A stretch of 64,000 nt of DNA from Cryptomeria japonica (GCF_030272615.1 NC_081409.1:876193594-876257593), one strand, 5' to 3'. Positions 25,770 through 37,039 are shown, counted from the stretch's first letter. Notes: generated by a model not told the origin, from the letters alone. Translations and numbers: made by a program.

Positions 25770-28570
25770 TCACTTCAGTGATTCAGTCCGACTGTCTGAG
25801 GCTTCTATATCCCAAATGGACTCAAGATCCGGAAACTGACTAGTACTAACAAGTTCATCTTCATTCTGAGTCGAGTATTCCAGAATGTCTTCATCTTCAT
25901 GCTGACTTTGAGTCTGCGATCCATCATATTCATTTGTCTCAGCACTAGCACTAGCAGTAGCACCACTAGCTTTTAAAGTGTTGCACACCCCTCGTCTATC
26001 ACGCATGGAATTCCAGATTGCCAGTGCCCTATCATATGGAAAATATCTAACATTATAGTGGGTTACAAACAACCTCAAGCAAGTTTCCAAATTATTGTCT
26101 AATTTGTTTCTGATCTTTGATTTCAAAAGCCCTAATGCACTGAAAACTCTCTCATCTTCCACCGACCCCAATATCATTGTTTGACATAAATCAGCAAGTT
26201 TCAAATATTCTGGTATTGCAATATGCAATGCTTCACTTTGATCTATCCTTTTTCCAAAGCCTTGTGATTGATCCAAGTTCAAATGGATTCTCCAAGTTAA
26301 CCAACTTCTATTTCATAACCAATGCAAATTGTTTACATTATTTTCTAAGATGATCTGAATTTAAAATTCCTTCTATTGGCTGTCCATTGCAATATGCATC
26401 TTTTGAAAATGTCAATATCAATTCCTCTAGTTTTTTATGATACATCTTTGCGTCATTTGGATTATCTCCAATTGAATGCCAAAATTGAGGATACACACAA
26501 CCCATGGCTTCAAGTATTTCTTCTCAAGGGAATCTTTCTCGAATCTCAGTTGAAAGTTCATATGCAGTAGACTTCAAATTATCACTAATAGATTTAACAA
26601 TCCTGTCAAAATTTTCCTTTTTAACTGGTAGTGCTCTGCCTCGCTTGCCCATATTAGATTGGTGCATTGGTATCTGAAATCCTTTTACAAAGACACATAA
26701 CTCATTTTTTGTATTGAAATGTAAAATTTTTTTAGCATGATTCAAATCTGTAATTATCTGCCACCTAAAAAAATTTGGGCTTCGCCCTATTAGATTTGAA
26801 TATAGACCATCCAGGCTCAAGCATGTCATTTTATGTAGAGTGCTATACTCATTGATATACATAGTTCTGTCTTGGGCTTTCTTAACAAGTTTGTTCATTG
26901 AATCCAGCATGGGGAGAAGACTAGCTAAAGTTAACAGAGTCTCTATATCACTTAACTTATGTAAGAGATCAGGAGCTTTGTCTACTGTGAGGCGTTGCTC
27001 ATACATTAGTCCGATCAAGGATTGATATTCTATTAGAACTCGTTTCGTTGGTCCATGCAAGGAGATCCATCTGGTCTCAACATCCTTGAGAAGCTTGTTT
27101 CCTCATGTTACTCCCTCGGCAAAAATCTAAAATTCTGCAAAACGTTTAGGACTTCGACAGAAATATGAGTGGAGCTCGTGGACCAGATCTTCAGCTTTTG
27201 ACACTGTAGGGAAATTGCTTACAATTCTATATGCTAAATTCATTCAATGGGCCATGCAGTGAATGCCAACCATGTATGGTGCAATACTAGTTTGTAATCT
27301 TGCGCAAAGACCGGTCCTTTGACCTTGCATTACTGCAGCTCCATCAGCTCCAACACACACCAACTTCTTGGCAATTGTCAAGTCATTCATACCAGCAATT
27401 TCATTCAAAGCTTTCTTAACTTCCAAATATAAATTTTCTGATGTTCAATTGCCCCTCATTTTACTAACACAGAGTAGATGAGCTCGGCGGACGTGTTCTT
27501 TTACGGTATACACATGCATACAAACCCAAGCAATGTTATCTACAACAGTAACTTCATCTATGGATAATGAAATGAAATTTGACTCTTTTACACTCTCTTG
27601 TAAATTTTCCTTTTCCACCTCAGCAAGACAGTTTGCCATTTCCCATCCAGTGTTTATTGACCAATGTGACATAGGATAGTGAGGAACATTCAAAAAAGAT
27701 AATAAATTACAATTCTGGGAAATCTTTCATAGGACGCCCTCTGGACATAATATGAAAAACAACTCTCGTCTGAACAGTCTTTGCTAGGTTTGCATCTTTC
27801 GCTGCATGTTCAAGCCCAGCCTTGATTGTATTTCCAAATCCACTATTACGAATCAATGTTGTTTTGCGGTTATGCTCTTCATATTCCGCGGCATACTTAA
27901 CATGAAGACATTCTTCCTTTGATTTCCATCTTACTACTTGTGTTTCCTTTCCGTCTATGATCTGTTTTTCATAAACCTTACCAATATGCTTTTCTATGGT
28001 GTCAAGCTTTAGCTACATCTTCTTCTCTCTTTTAGTTTTCCAGCTACAAATCTTACACTTGCATTCTGTTGGTTGTTCATCATTGTTTGGGACCGGTTCA
28101 ATGAATGGGTACTTTGCTACCCAATCAATCTTAAAACTCCTTGTCATCTCCCACTCTCGCCCTAGTTTTACTTTCCTTTTTCTTTTCTTCCTACCAACAT
28201 CATCTTCAGTACTAGCATTTGCATTCGCCAATGGTATCTCATTGTGTGTATCCCTTAGAACATCTTCTGCCATGTCGGTATTGTCATCCTCATTTGATGC
28301 ATTTAACTCAATGACAATCCCACCTTGTGGTACTGGTGGTGGTGAGCTACTGTGAATGGGTTTTGCAACTGCAAAGGTTGATGGACCAGAAACTTTGCTA
28401 ATTCCAAAAAAAGACTTTATGGTACTATCTTTAAGTTTAAGTTTTGGGCGTTTTGATGGCCTTCCAATCCCTTCAGTTTCACTTCCTTGAGGAGTCTTAC
28501 CCTTGTCTGACATCCCAATCCCTTCCGTTTCACCACCCTGAGGAGTCTCACCCATGTCTGACTGTGACAT
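25770..28570 (-). pseudogene. hAT-superfamily transposase (DUF4371 type), broken
   Basis: Minus-strand pieces in order: 28570-28013 is a basic N-terminus with a CKCKIC zinc-binding start and a lysine-rich GRKKRKRKVK tract. Around 27693-27445 the DUF4371 core appears (FISLSIDEVTVVDNIAWV). At 27426-27244 it continues with VCVGADGAAVMQGQRTG and GIHCMAH. 27060-26524 has the HGPTKRVLIEYQ helical region, preceded by a DVETRW motif. 26282-25770 carries the C-terminal hAT dimerisation region (ERVFSALGLLKSKIRNKL). Breaks include a TAG at 28013, a TGA near 27445, 27244 and 26524, a TAG and a TGA near 27120, and a frame change near 27,700. The family moves DNA by cut and paste with 8-bp target duplications. 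No terminal inverted repeats were found by eye, so the element limits are unknown. Confidence 0.8.
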
Positions 28571-29339
28571 CTTGAGTCTTGACCTCTCACTACGAATTAA
28601 AAGTTAAAACTAATACTATCAAGTATGAAGAAATGATTACTCACCTTTATGCCTTCTCAATTCTTTGAATCAGGAATCAGGAATGAATGCCTGGGCCTGT
28701 GTTGCAGGATTGTAACTCTGGCCCTCCGCCTTACAATGAACTTCGACTTTCCAACTCAATTTGCGGAATGCGAATCGAGACTCGAGACTCCGAGAGCTCC
28801 CAATTTACTAATCAGACACAGACAAATTGTAAGAAAGAGTAAGAAATAGTGTATTTATAGCAATCCATGATTGCATTTTTGGTGAATTGCGCGGGGCCTG
28901 GGCATCGCAATTGCCAATAAACATTTAATTTAATTACATTTTTGGCGAATTGCGTGGGCGTGCAATGAACATTTAATTTAAGCGGGGCGAAATGGGTCCT
29001 CGAATGCTTATAATGTTTAATTTGATATTGGTGAATTTGGCCGACGCATTCAATGAACATGTAATTTACCATTGGCAAATTAGGTCCTGGGTACATGGTC
29101 GTTTAACTATTGTTGGCGAATAGCGGAGGTGATCTAATACCCACGTCCGAGTGATTCCAGGCGAATATTACGGGCATGCATGTCGATGGTGTGTGGTCTT
29201 TGGCGAAGCCAGTTTCTATAGTGTGTCGTTAACCCTGAAATTCCAAGCGATTTGACCATGATGGTGCCCAAGACTATTCGTGCAGAATTCGCCAATTGGT
29301 GAAGATTTGTCACTAAAAAACTCTCTGGAGGGGAGCTAT
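28571..29339. repeat. Segment with dispersed TTGGCGAATT words
   Basis: At least six TTGGYGAAT-like words in one orientation (28,880-29,320), separated by 40-90 bp. They resemble subterminal repeats of a DNA transposon and match words at 16,590-16,690. The 290 bp next to the hAT start codon show nothing else. Confidence 0.45.
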
Positions 29340-30030
29340 TCCTGAGCACTACCGTTGACTTGATTTTTATCAAATCACATTTATTTTATAGTGGGTTGGA
29401 GTACTTGGCGTTAGCCATTCCCACTTGGGTCGTTCCCCTCTCACCGACCTTAATGGCTTTGGCCTTATAGGCTCCTCAGGAGGACATGCCCACTAAAGAT
29501 ATGCACTATTAAAATCAAAGGATGAGTCTGGCTTTCTTATCACCTAAGAAAGGTGAGAGCATGCTCACCTATCATCAAAACACATAAGAAATGTTTGTTC
29601 ATTTTCATTAGCCAAAACAAGTGTGCCTAGAAACTTTAAAGAAGACATAAAGTTTTGTTGAGTCCTCCTAGGCAACCTGCAAAATAGATATGTTTGTAGT
29701 CATGATGTAAATTGATGAAATGAAGCTTTGACAAGCATAATCTTCGACAATTGTCCTGCAAAAACCAGTTAGGCTGCCAAAAAACTCACAAACAGACCAG
29801 GGTTAGCATTAGTAATAATCAAATTGAAGCATGGAAACCCTAAAATGCAATATGTTTTGAAAACACATAAGCATAATTTCATACGACAATTCTCACCTGC
29901 TCGTACGAGGGCACAAAGGATCTCATATGAGACAGAAAGGGAACTTGTATGAAATTCTGAATCAGAATCGGCTAGAAACTTGCTAGATTGAAAATTTGAT
30001 GATGTTAAGAGGCCAAAAATGAGATTTTTG
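29340..30030 (-). other. 5' leader of the gypsy element, LTR-proximal part
   Basis: Non-coding. It carries the CATACGAC / CTCGTACGAG words seen in the gag-proximal leader at 15.8-16.0 kb and runs up to the primer-binding site. Confidence 0.5.
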
Positions 30031-30050
30031 GCCCCACGATGGGCGCCAAA
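30031..30050 (-). other. Primer-binding site of the gypsy element
   Basis: The minus strand reads TTTGGCGCCCATCGTGGGGC a few bases inside the right LTR. TGGCGCC starts are usual for tRNA primer sites of plant gypsy elements. It confirms that the right LTR is the 5' LTR. The tRNA species was not identified. Confidence 0.7.
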
Positions 30051-30062
30051 ATATCGTGCCTG

Positions 30063-31202
30063 TGAAGTGTGATACCTGCAACTGCAACACAAACACTCAA
30101 TAGATCATTACAAGCATGGTTAGAAAATAAGAAGCAAATGAAAGATGAACCATGATAAAGCGACCTATCACCTCCTAAGAGATGCGAGTATGGATTTTCT
30201 CTCAGATTTGGATAAGCAAACCTAGTGACTTGACTACACCTAGACGAAGGATTTGAAATGATAATGACATGCAAAGATGAGATTGATTAAGCTAGATTGA
30301 TCCAAGAGACTAATTAAGCTAAAGATATGCATGATTAAGCTATGATGATGATGCAATTAATCTAGAAAAGAGATTGATTAAGCTACATGATTCAACAATT
30401 TTATGCTAGAAAATGATCAAATTAAGGTAAATCTAAGATGCAATTGCCTATAACAACAATGCTCAAATGATATGCCTATAGTAAAAATGCCTAAATTGAT
30501 AATGAGATGGGATCCTTTGTGCTCCAAAATGGGGGATATTTATAGGATTTCCAAGGCCAAGGATGAGGTGGTAGGAATCAACGGTCAAGATTGAGTTTGA
30601 AGATATCAAGGGTGAAATTGGAGGAGGTTGGAGAAGAGGTTGGAGGAAGGGACACTTGTCATCTCTGTGGTTACAAGTGTCAAGGAGCCTTGCTCATGAG
30701 AGGGCAAGTGTCCAAGGGAGGAGACATGTGGCCAAAGTGCCATGTGTCTCAAGGAAAGAATATCCACACCATAAGAGGTTAGGATAAGAAGGTTAGAATG
30801 TGCAAGATAGGATAGGGTTAGGCAAACCCAAGGTTAGGTGGAAAGTTTAGAGGGATGGTTAGGTCAGGTGGTTAGAAGTTAGGAGGCATGTGGGTAATTT
30901 GAATTTAAAAATTCAAATAATAAGAAATGACTAATTAATTTTCAAAAACTCATAAATTGATTTGTTTTAATTAATTAGAGGATTAGAAGAATTGATTGAA
31001 ATGGGGGGAGGATTAATTAATTTGAATTAGTTAAGCAAAGGAGAGCATGGAATGAACTTAATGAATAAATCCTTAGATTTATTAATAAGTAGATGAAAGG
31101 AAGAATTTAATCAAATTGCTAATGAATTAAATTAGGGAGGGGGATTAATTAAATAATTGTTTATTTAATTAATTATCTTCAAACCATTTTTAGGTGTATA
31201 CA
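30063..31202 (-). repeat. Right LTR (5' LTR of the minus-strand gypsy element)
   Basis: Full-length partner of 3837-4985, with the same TG...CA termini and the same minus-strand TATA-like CCTATAAATATCC near 30548-30535. Compared with the left LTR it has scattered substitutions, an extra GAT in a GATGAT run and a few small deletions. Confidence 0.85.
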
Positions 31203-33581
31203 AAGACGGTGAATTCACTAAAATTAAAATTTTAAATGTTTATATATTAAATGCAAGTACCTAGCTCTTGGATTAATTTGGAATAGTATTTTGATACATA
31301 TCTTAAGATGATTCGTCACTATTGCAAAAATTTAGGTCTTATCTAAGAAAATGTATTATAAATTGTAAAAACATCTGCTTTTGTCAAGATCATTTTTGTG
31401 ACTACAAAATTGATCCCATGGTTTTTGTGTAAACCAAACTTGTAAATTTGATCTACTCACTTCCAAAAAAATATTTTCGACTTTCTTGGAAGTATTTAGT
31501 TTGATCTTCACATAAAAAGTCAAATTGTATACTCAAGAGTTTGTGTATTCAATACTCAGAATTAGTTAGGATTTATTCGTAGATGTAACACCCTCTTGTG
31601 CATTTCAACTATTTTTTTTTTGGTTTGTAATGGCTAATTGGAGGGAAAGCAATTAGCCCCTACTTTAAATTCATTTTTTAAAAGCTACAGGGTTATATAA
31701 ATGAGAGTAAAAAAAGATGTAAATGACTTTTGTAAATTGCAAATCTATCCCAAGATAAAATAGGATCGACTCTTAGGAACGAGTACAAATATGAACATAA
31801 CCAAAGTCAAATTATGTTCTTTTATCAAGATTCAATTACATAGTCTTTGGTTAAACCCAGTAACCCTAAAATTAGACACTTGAATCCTAATAATTTAATA
31901 CACTATAAAAAAACCAAATTAAATAATTTACTATCTTCAATATTAAAATAAACTAGCATACTTTAAAAATATAATTTTTAGAATTTTGTCTTATTTTAGA
32001 ATTTTGCATGCAAAAAAATAGTTATGTTTCTTTTAAATCTACATTTAAAAACATAATTTTTTAAATTAGAAGTTTCTTTTAAATCTAGATTTGAAAATAT
32101 AATTTTTTACATTTAATAAATAATAATAATAATAGAAAGTTGATTTTTAATTTGGATTTGAGTGTTTGAATTTATTTTTAAATTATCCGTTGTCTAGTCA
32201 TTAAAATGAAAGGATAAGAAAATTGGGTGGGTGCCATTGTAGTCATTAAAATGAAATCGATAAAAAAATTGGGCGGATGCCATTGTAGCGAATACAAACT
32301 AAAAACTTTAAGCATTATAAATTTTAACACATTCATGTAATATGTAATAAATTTGTCCAAACATCAAGAAGTATTCTATTTGTGACTAGTCTTAGACCCG
32401 AGACCCACCTTTAACCTCATCTTAATCACAAGTGAGGGGAACCTAATTGACTGAATTTTGGTAAGTTCCCATGATTTTCTTTAGTCGTCTCATCTTTTGA
32501 TGACATTTAACTTTTTTTAATAAAGAAAGAGTGAAGGTATGGTCACTAGTTAAGGGGACGCGTCTATTTGGTTCCAAAACAACAATATGGATTAACTAAC
32601 ACACGTGTTATTGCACGTTTTACACCGTTACGAAAGGTCCGGGCAGCCCTAGTTAAGATCCTAATGACCTAAACCCTAAAAAAATAAAAATTAAAAGATT
32701 GTGGCCCCTCCACCCATATAACTCTCACTACTTAATTGCTTTATATTATTTTTTTTAAAGTACAAACTTAATCCTCTTTGAACTTTGGGTCGCTGACGGA
32801 TGGATGCCAATTTCTGCGTTCTAAATTTCCATCACTGTATGAAATGCCCCTAATAAGCCGCCAAAACTATAGCTGATTTTCCATACATTTTTAGTATTTA
32901 TAGAATAGAAATCATTTTTATCGCTGGCAATTTTGCAAGCTTTTGAGGGTTGGGAAAACCCACAACCGTTGATTGTTTCGATGTAACACATAACGGCCAT
33001 AATTTTTAAAAAGGAAAAATCAGCTGTATTTGGCAACCACCGTTAGCGCCATGGAATTCAAAATGACCAATGCTAAAAATAAATCTTGGAGTCTGAGAAG
33101 ACGTTTTAATAAATGGCAGCTAGAAGACATTTTAGGAACTACTTAGGAAAAAGATAAAAGAAATTTCACAGTAGTCGATGATTTTTTTTGTTATATTGTT
33201 ATAAAAGCAAACAGACAATTTCATGTTTTTTATTAAATCATTTTAGTGCAAATCTATAAAATTTGGAGCAGCTGAGAAAATTCTTGAGCAATTCTACTAT
33301 CTAATATACACGATGTTTTGAGGGTAATTGAATCTTTATGTTGTGTGTATAAATTTGTTTCACTGTTTTTTTTTTTTAAATTGCACAAAAATTGCAATTT
33401 GCTTCAGAATTATTTGACCTCATACATTAATATTGGCTACACTATATTGTTGTAATTTTGTGAGTTGATAAGGGTTGTCTGAGTAGATTGCACCAAACTG
33501 GTATCATTGTGTATCAAATTTTAGCAATATTAAAATCAGTGGAGGTTAAAGTCTTTTTGGAGTGGAGGTTTGAGCTCTGCG
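31203..33581. other. AT-rich flank and possible promoter region of the repeat ORF
   Basis: No gene. A 45-bp direct duplication lies at 32195-32285 (TAGTCATTAAAATGAAA core) and a diverged 55-bp duplication at about 32025-32110. The last kilobase before the ORF is AT-rich with long T runs. No single TATA box can be chosen with confidence. Confidence 0.4.
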
Positions 33582-35486
33582 ATGTCTATTTGTACATATT
33601 CTTATGTAGCAGAACCATCAAGGAAGCCAAAGAAGAAAGATGGTTTTATAATTACCAAAGAGAATGGTAGAAAATGCTCATTGTCAAGCAATTGTAGTGC
33701 TCCACTTATAAATACAATTCCTCAGGGTTACAAAGTAGCTTTAGGTTTGACAGATAAGAGTGCCCATATAACAAGTATGGCCAAAAGAACAGAGTCCCAA
33801 TATCAAAGCAGAGAAGTGTTAACAGTATTGGGTAATAACTCAGTTCCTACTAGATACGCCAAGTTACAATGCCATAAAAAAGGTTTACCTAGTCTGAATA
33901 AACAGAAAAGGGAAATATTGGTTGCAAAAGTGAATTTTGTAGAATCTAAAGTAGGGCGCCCTTGTTTAATAAAGAATTCCAAATCTCTTAAAGATAAGGC
34001 CTCTGAAAATTCATTTTTAAATTCCTCAAGCAATGCTGCAGCATCAATTTCTACAAAGTCTACAAAGATGATGAAGAACCGAATCAAGGAGATCAAAGAA
34101 GTAAACTATTGTTCTAATCCAAGTTTGTCGAGTGATTCAGCTGTTATAGATGACAATCTTGAGTTTGATCTTATCAATTGTGAAGTGAGTGAACAAGAAT
34201 TGCTAGATTTTAATTTGCTGCCTGATGTAATTCTACAAGAGAAATTGATTATGATGCTTGTTTCTACACCACAGAAACCTGAAAGAGTTATTGCTGGAGG
34301 ATTTCATAGTTTTGATGGATCTAGATTCAGTCCAATTGAAGAGGCTTCCTTAATTCTTAATAGCTCAACTTCAGATCCATATGCCATAGAATCTTGTTCT
34401 AATCCAAGCTTGCAGAGTGGTTCAGCTGTTATAGATGACACTATTGAGTTTGGTCTTTTCAATTTTAAAATGAGTGACCAAGAATTATTAGATTTGAATT
34501 TGCTCCCGGATGGACTTCCACGAGAGAAATTGATGGAGACTCTTTTTTCTACGCCAGAAAAATCTGAAGGGATTGTAACTGGAGGGTTTTATAGTTTTGA
34601 TGGATCGAGGTATAGTCCAATTGAAGAGGCTTCACTAATTCTTAATAGCCCTTTTGAGGACAGGTATACCATAGAATCATGTTCTAGTTTTGATGGATCG
34701 AGGTATAGTCCAATTGAAGAGGCTTCACTAATTCTTAATAGCCCTTTTGAGGACACGTATACCATAGAATCATGTTCTATTTTTGATGGATCGAGGTATA
34801 GTCCAATTGAAGAGGCTTCACTAATTCTTAATAGCGCTTTTGAGGACATGTATACCATAGAATCATGTTCTAGTATTGATGGATCGAGGTATAGTCTAAT
34901 TGAAGAGGCTTCACTAATTCTTAATAGCCCTTTTGAGGACAGGTATACCATAGAATCATGTTCTAGTTTTGATGGATATAGTCCAATTGAAGAGGCTTCA
35001 CTAATTCTTAATAGCCCTTTTGAGGACAGGTATACCATAGAATCATGTTCTAATCCAGGTTTTCTGAGTGATTCAACAACTCCAGGTGATGATTTTCTCG
35101 GTCCCAGTTTAATTGAACAGCAATTACTAGATTTCAATTTGCATCCTGATTCAGAGAAACAGATTATTACTCTTTTTTCTAGAGCAGAAAAACCAGAGGG
35201 AGTTACTGCTAGTGGATTCCATAGCTTTGATGGCTCCAAGCTCAGTCCAATCCAAGAGGCTTTCTTTATTCTCAATGACCCGATTGCAAGTGAATGTGCT
35301 TGTGTTGCCGATAAAGAAGCAGAAACAGCTGAAGGTAATGAACTCAAAGGTAAACTCAATTTTTGTTCTTTATGGGAGTCTGGCCTATCATTATGCAAAT
35401 CTGATTTGGAAGATTTGATAACGAGGGATCAAGCTCCTGGATTGGAATATTGTTGTATGCAAAGATTGTGGACAGCCAAAATCTAA
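33582..35486 (+). CDS. Unrecognised nested-repeat protein, about 634 residues, with EAR-like motifs
   Basis: I do not recognise the family. The first ATG of the frame is at 33582; the frame stays open to TAA at 35486. Numbering here counts from a TTG four codons earlier. Residues 1-180 are basic and Ser/Asn-rich with lysine clusters (RKPKKK near 18, NKQKRE near 110). Three long acidic repeats follow (about 180-275, 275-371 and 493-575). Each contains a QELLDFNLLPD-like and a SFDGSRxSPIEEAxxILN segment. The second half of repeat 2 is amplified as a 31-residue unit (342-371, 373-402, 404-433, 435-464, 466-493). Repeat 2 has DLNLLP (308-313), an exact match to the plant EAR repressor consensus DLNxxP; repeats 1 and 3 have DFNLLP and DFNLHP. 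A nuclear regulatory role is inference only. The frame changes near 35440, and coding-like sequence goes on to a GTAAGC donor at about 35785. Confidence 0.65.
   Translation: MSICTYSYVAEPSRKPKKKDGFIITKENGRKCSLSSNCSAPLINTIPQGYKVALGLTDKSAHITSMAKRTESQYQSREVLTVLGNNSVPTRYAKLQCHKKGLPSLNKQKREILVAKVNFVESKVGRPCLIKNSKSLKDKASENSFLNSSSNAAASISTKSTKMMKNRIKEIKEVNYCSNPSLSSDSAVIDDNLEFDLINCEVSEQELLDFNLLPDVILQEKLIMMLVSTPQKPERVIAGGFHSFDGSRFSPIEEASLILNSSTSDPYAIESCSNPSLQSGSAVIDDTIEFGLFNFKMSDQELLDLNLLPDGLPREKLMETLFSTPEKSEGIVTGGFYSFDGSRYSPIEEASLILNSPFEDRYTIESCSSFDGSRYSPIEEASLILNSPFEDTYTIESCSIFDGSRYSPIEEASLILNSAFEDMYTIESCSSIDGSRYSLIEEASLILNSPFEDRYTIESCSSFDGYSPIEEASLILNSPFEDRYTIESCSNPGFLSDSTTPGDDFLGPSLIEQQLLDFNLHPDSEKQIITLFSRAEKPEGVTASGFHSFDGSKLSPIQEAFFILNDPIASECACVADKEAETAEGNELKGKLNFCSLWESGLSLCKSDLEDLITRDQAPGLEYCCMQRLWTAKI
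34594..35053 (+). repeat. 93-bp tandem repeat array inside the repeat ORF
   Basis: Five near-identical 93-bp units, each starting at a GTTTTGATGGATCGAGG-like site and encoding 31 residues. The last unit lacks six bases (two codons) and the reading frame is kept. Low divergence between units points to recent amplification under frame constraint. Confidence 0.9.
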
Positions 35487-37039
35487 TAATAGAGACTCTT
35501 CAGCCTACCTTCATAATGAAAACATGGGTTGAAAAGAACCAGAGGAAATGAAAATTGTTACTCAAATTCATCATGATGATAATCCTGTTCCATTTCCTTG
35601 TATAGCAAGTCTTACTGAGTAAGAAGAGCTATTATCAGGCAGGCGGTCCTTACTTCAATCGGGAAAGATGTCAAAATCATTTGACAACATCAGTCAAGCT
35701 GTGAAAAGTTTATCAGAAACGGCGACTAGAGGCAGTAATACAGGGTGGTATAATCCAAGTCAAGGAGCTGAGCAAGACATAAAGGTAAGCTTTCATCTCA
35801 AGAATTTGTTTGTCTGATTTTAGATAAATTACAAAAGGATTTGTTTATGAGAGCTAATCCAAATTCTGATTTTCCCTCTTTTCTCTCTCTTTTTCTAAAG
35901 AATTCATTCTAATTTGGGCCTTTTTTATGTTGTTAGTTATAAACAGAACTATTAGAAGTAAAAACACAAGCTCCTTTTGGATTGTTGTTGGATGTGAGCT
36001 TTTATTGTTTGAAAATGAGTCACACCTGAATCAAAGACAGATCAGTCATCAAAAGGATTGGTAGCACAATGTTAGAGCACCTGGAAATCTCGAGTTTGAC
36101 TTCTAGCTGATCCATCCTAATACTGTTATTTCCGTCTTACATATTTTTTAAAATACTTTATCAGGTCCTTTATAATTAGTTACAGTAAAAAAAAAGTTCT
36201 TTTTATCATCTAATAATGTTCTTTAAGACCTCATAATACCTTGCTTTGATATTTCAGTGTTTCCTGAGGAGGACAGATATAATGCTGCAAAAGCTTCCAG
36301 GACAGAATGTACTAATGGCATATTAGAAGACCATTTAATCTCCAAATTTGTTCACCACCAAGGAGGAAAAGTTACGAGATGGTGCAGCATTCTACCAGCT
36401 TTAAGTTTAATAACCTGAATTACAAGAAAGAGTGAAATACTCTAGTTATTGAAAGAAGCTGGACAAGTTTATTTTATATGCTACACATAATTTGCCTTCA
36501 GCTAAAACGTGTTTGGAACTTTCTTTTATCACAATTTCCACATTCACTTCAATGCTTTGTTCGGTTTTGGATTTGGGTTAGAGATATATGTGTTGGTTAG
36601 TCATGTATTAAAAAATCAAATCATATATATCTATTTATTCTAATGAAAAATTTATTAATTCTTAATATAAAGTATTCATGGTTTTTCAGAAAACGTGAAT
36701 GAATTAATTAAATGAAATTAATAAAAAAGAGTTTAATAATAATATATAAAAAGAATAAATGATTTTTGAAAGATTTCTCCAGGGTAAATGGGAATAATAA
36801 TTTGATTGAATAAATATTTGAATTTAAATAAATAAAAATAATGATATCTAGTTCTAAACTTACTGAAGATTTGATGTGCTTGTAAGCTTTAGATTCAGCT
36901 GATACAAGGTTGTTCATATCATCAGATGACTAAGCAATTTATTGTTGCTTCAGTGACGATAACTGATTATGAAGATTTGATGTGCTTATATATTTTCAAA
37001 GAGAAACAAACAAACCACTATTTCTTTCTTCTCTTATCT
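35487..37039 (+). other. 3' continuation of the repeat gene (out of frame), then spacer
   Basis: From about 35425 to 35785 another + frame reads coherently, with CKDCGQPKS near 35460 and a Ser-rich NISQAVKSLSETATRG segment. It is broken by a TGA near 35530 and a TAA near 35620. It ends at AAG|GTAAGC (about 35785), a good splice donor. A possible acceptor TTTCAG lies near 36257 and leads into a short frame. Past 36,480 there is only AT-rich spacer with no gene. Confidence 0.4.

Larger units (their letters stand above)
3837..31202 (-). mobile_element. Tat-lineage Ty3/gypsy retrotransposon with nested insertions
   Basis: Two related LTRs (3837-4985 and 30063-31202) flank a minus-strand gag-protease-RT-RNase H-RNase H-integrase region. 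The polypurine tract touches the left LTR and the primer-binding site lies close to the right LTR, so the element reads right to left. A second RNase H domain after the usual one marks the Tat/Ogre branch of Ty3/gypsy. The 27-kb span includes a copia solo LTR (5961-7439) and a large block at about 16.5-29.3 kb with another ORF and a hAT remnant. The LTRs differ at roughly one site in twenty by eye, so the insertion is old. The five bases outside the two LTRs do not match (TCCAG against AAGAC), so the outer LTRs may not come from one clean insertion. Confidence 0.75.

Noticed and set aside
34589-35398. 269-codon antisense frame opposite the repeat array
   Set aside because: It is a mirror of the 93-bp coding repeats; the sense frame is longer, starts with ATG and keeps codons across the indel.
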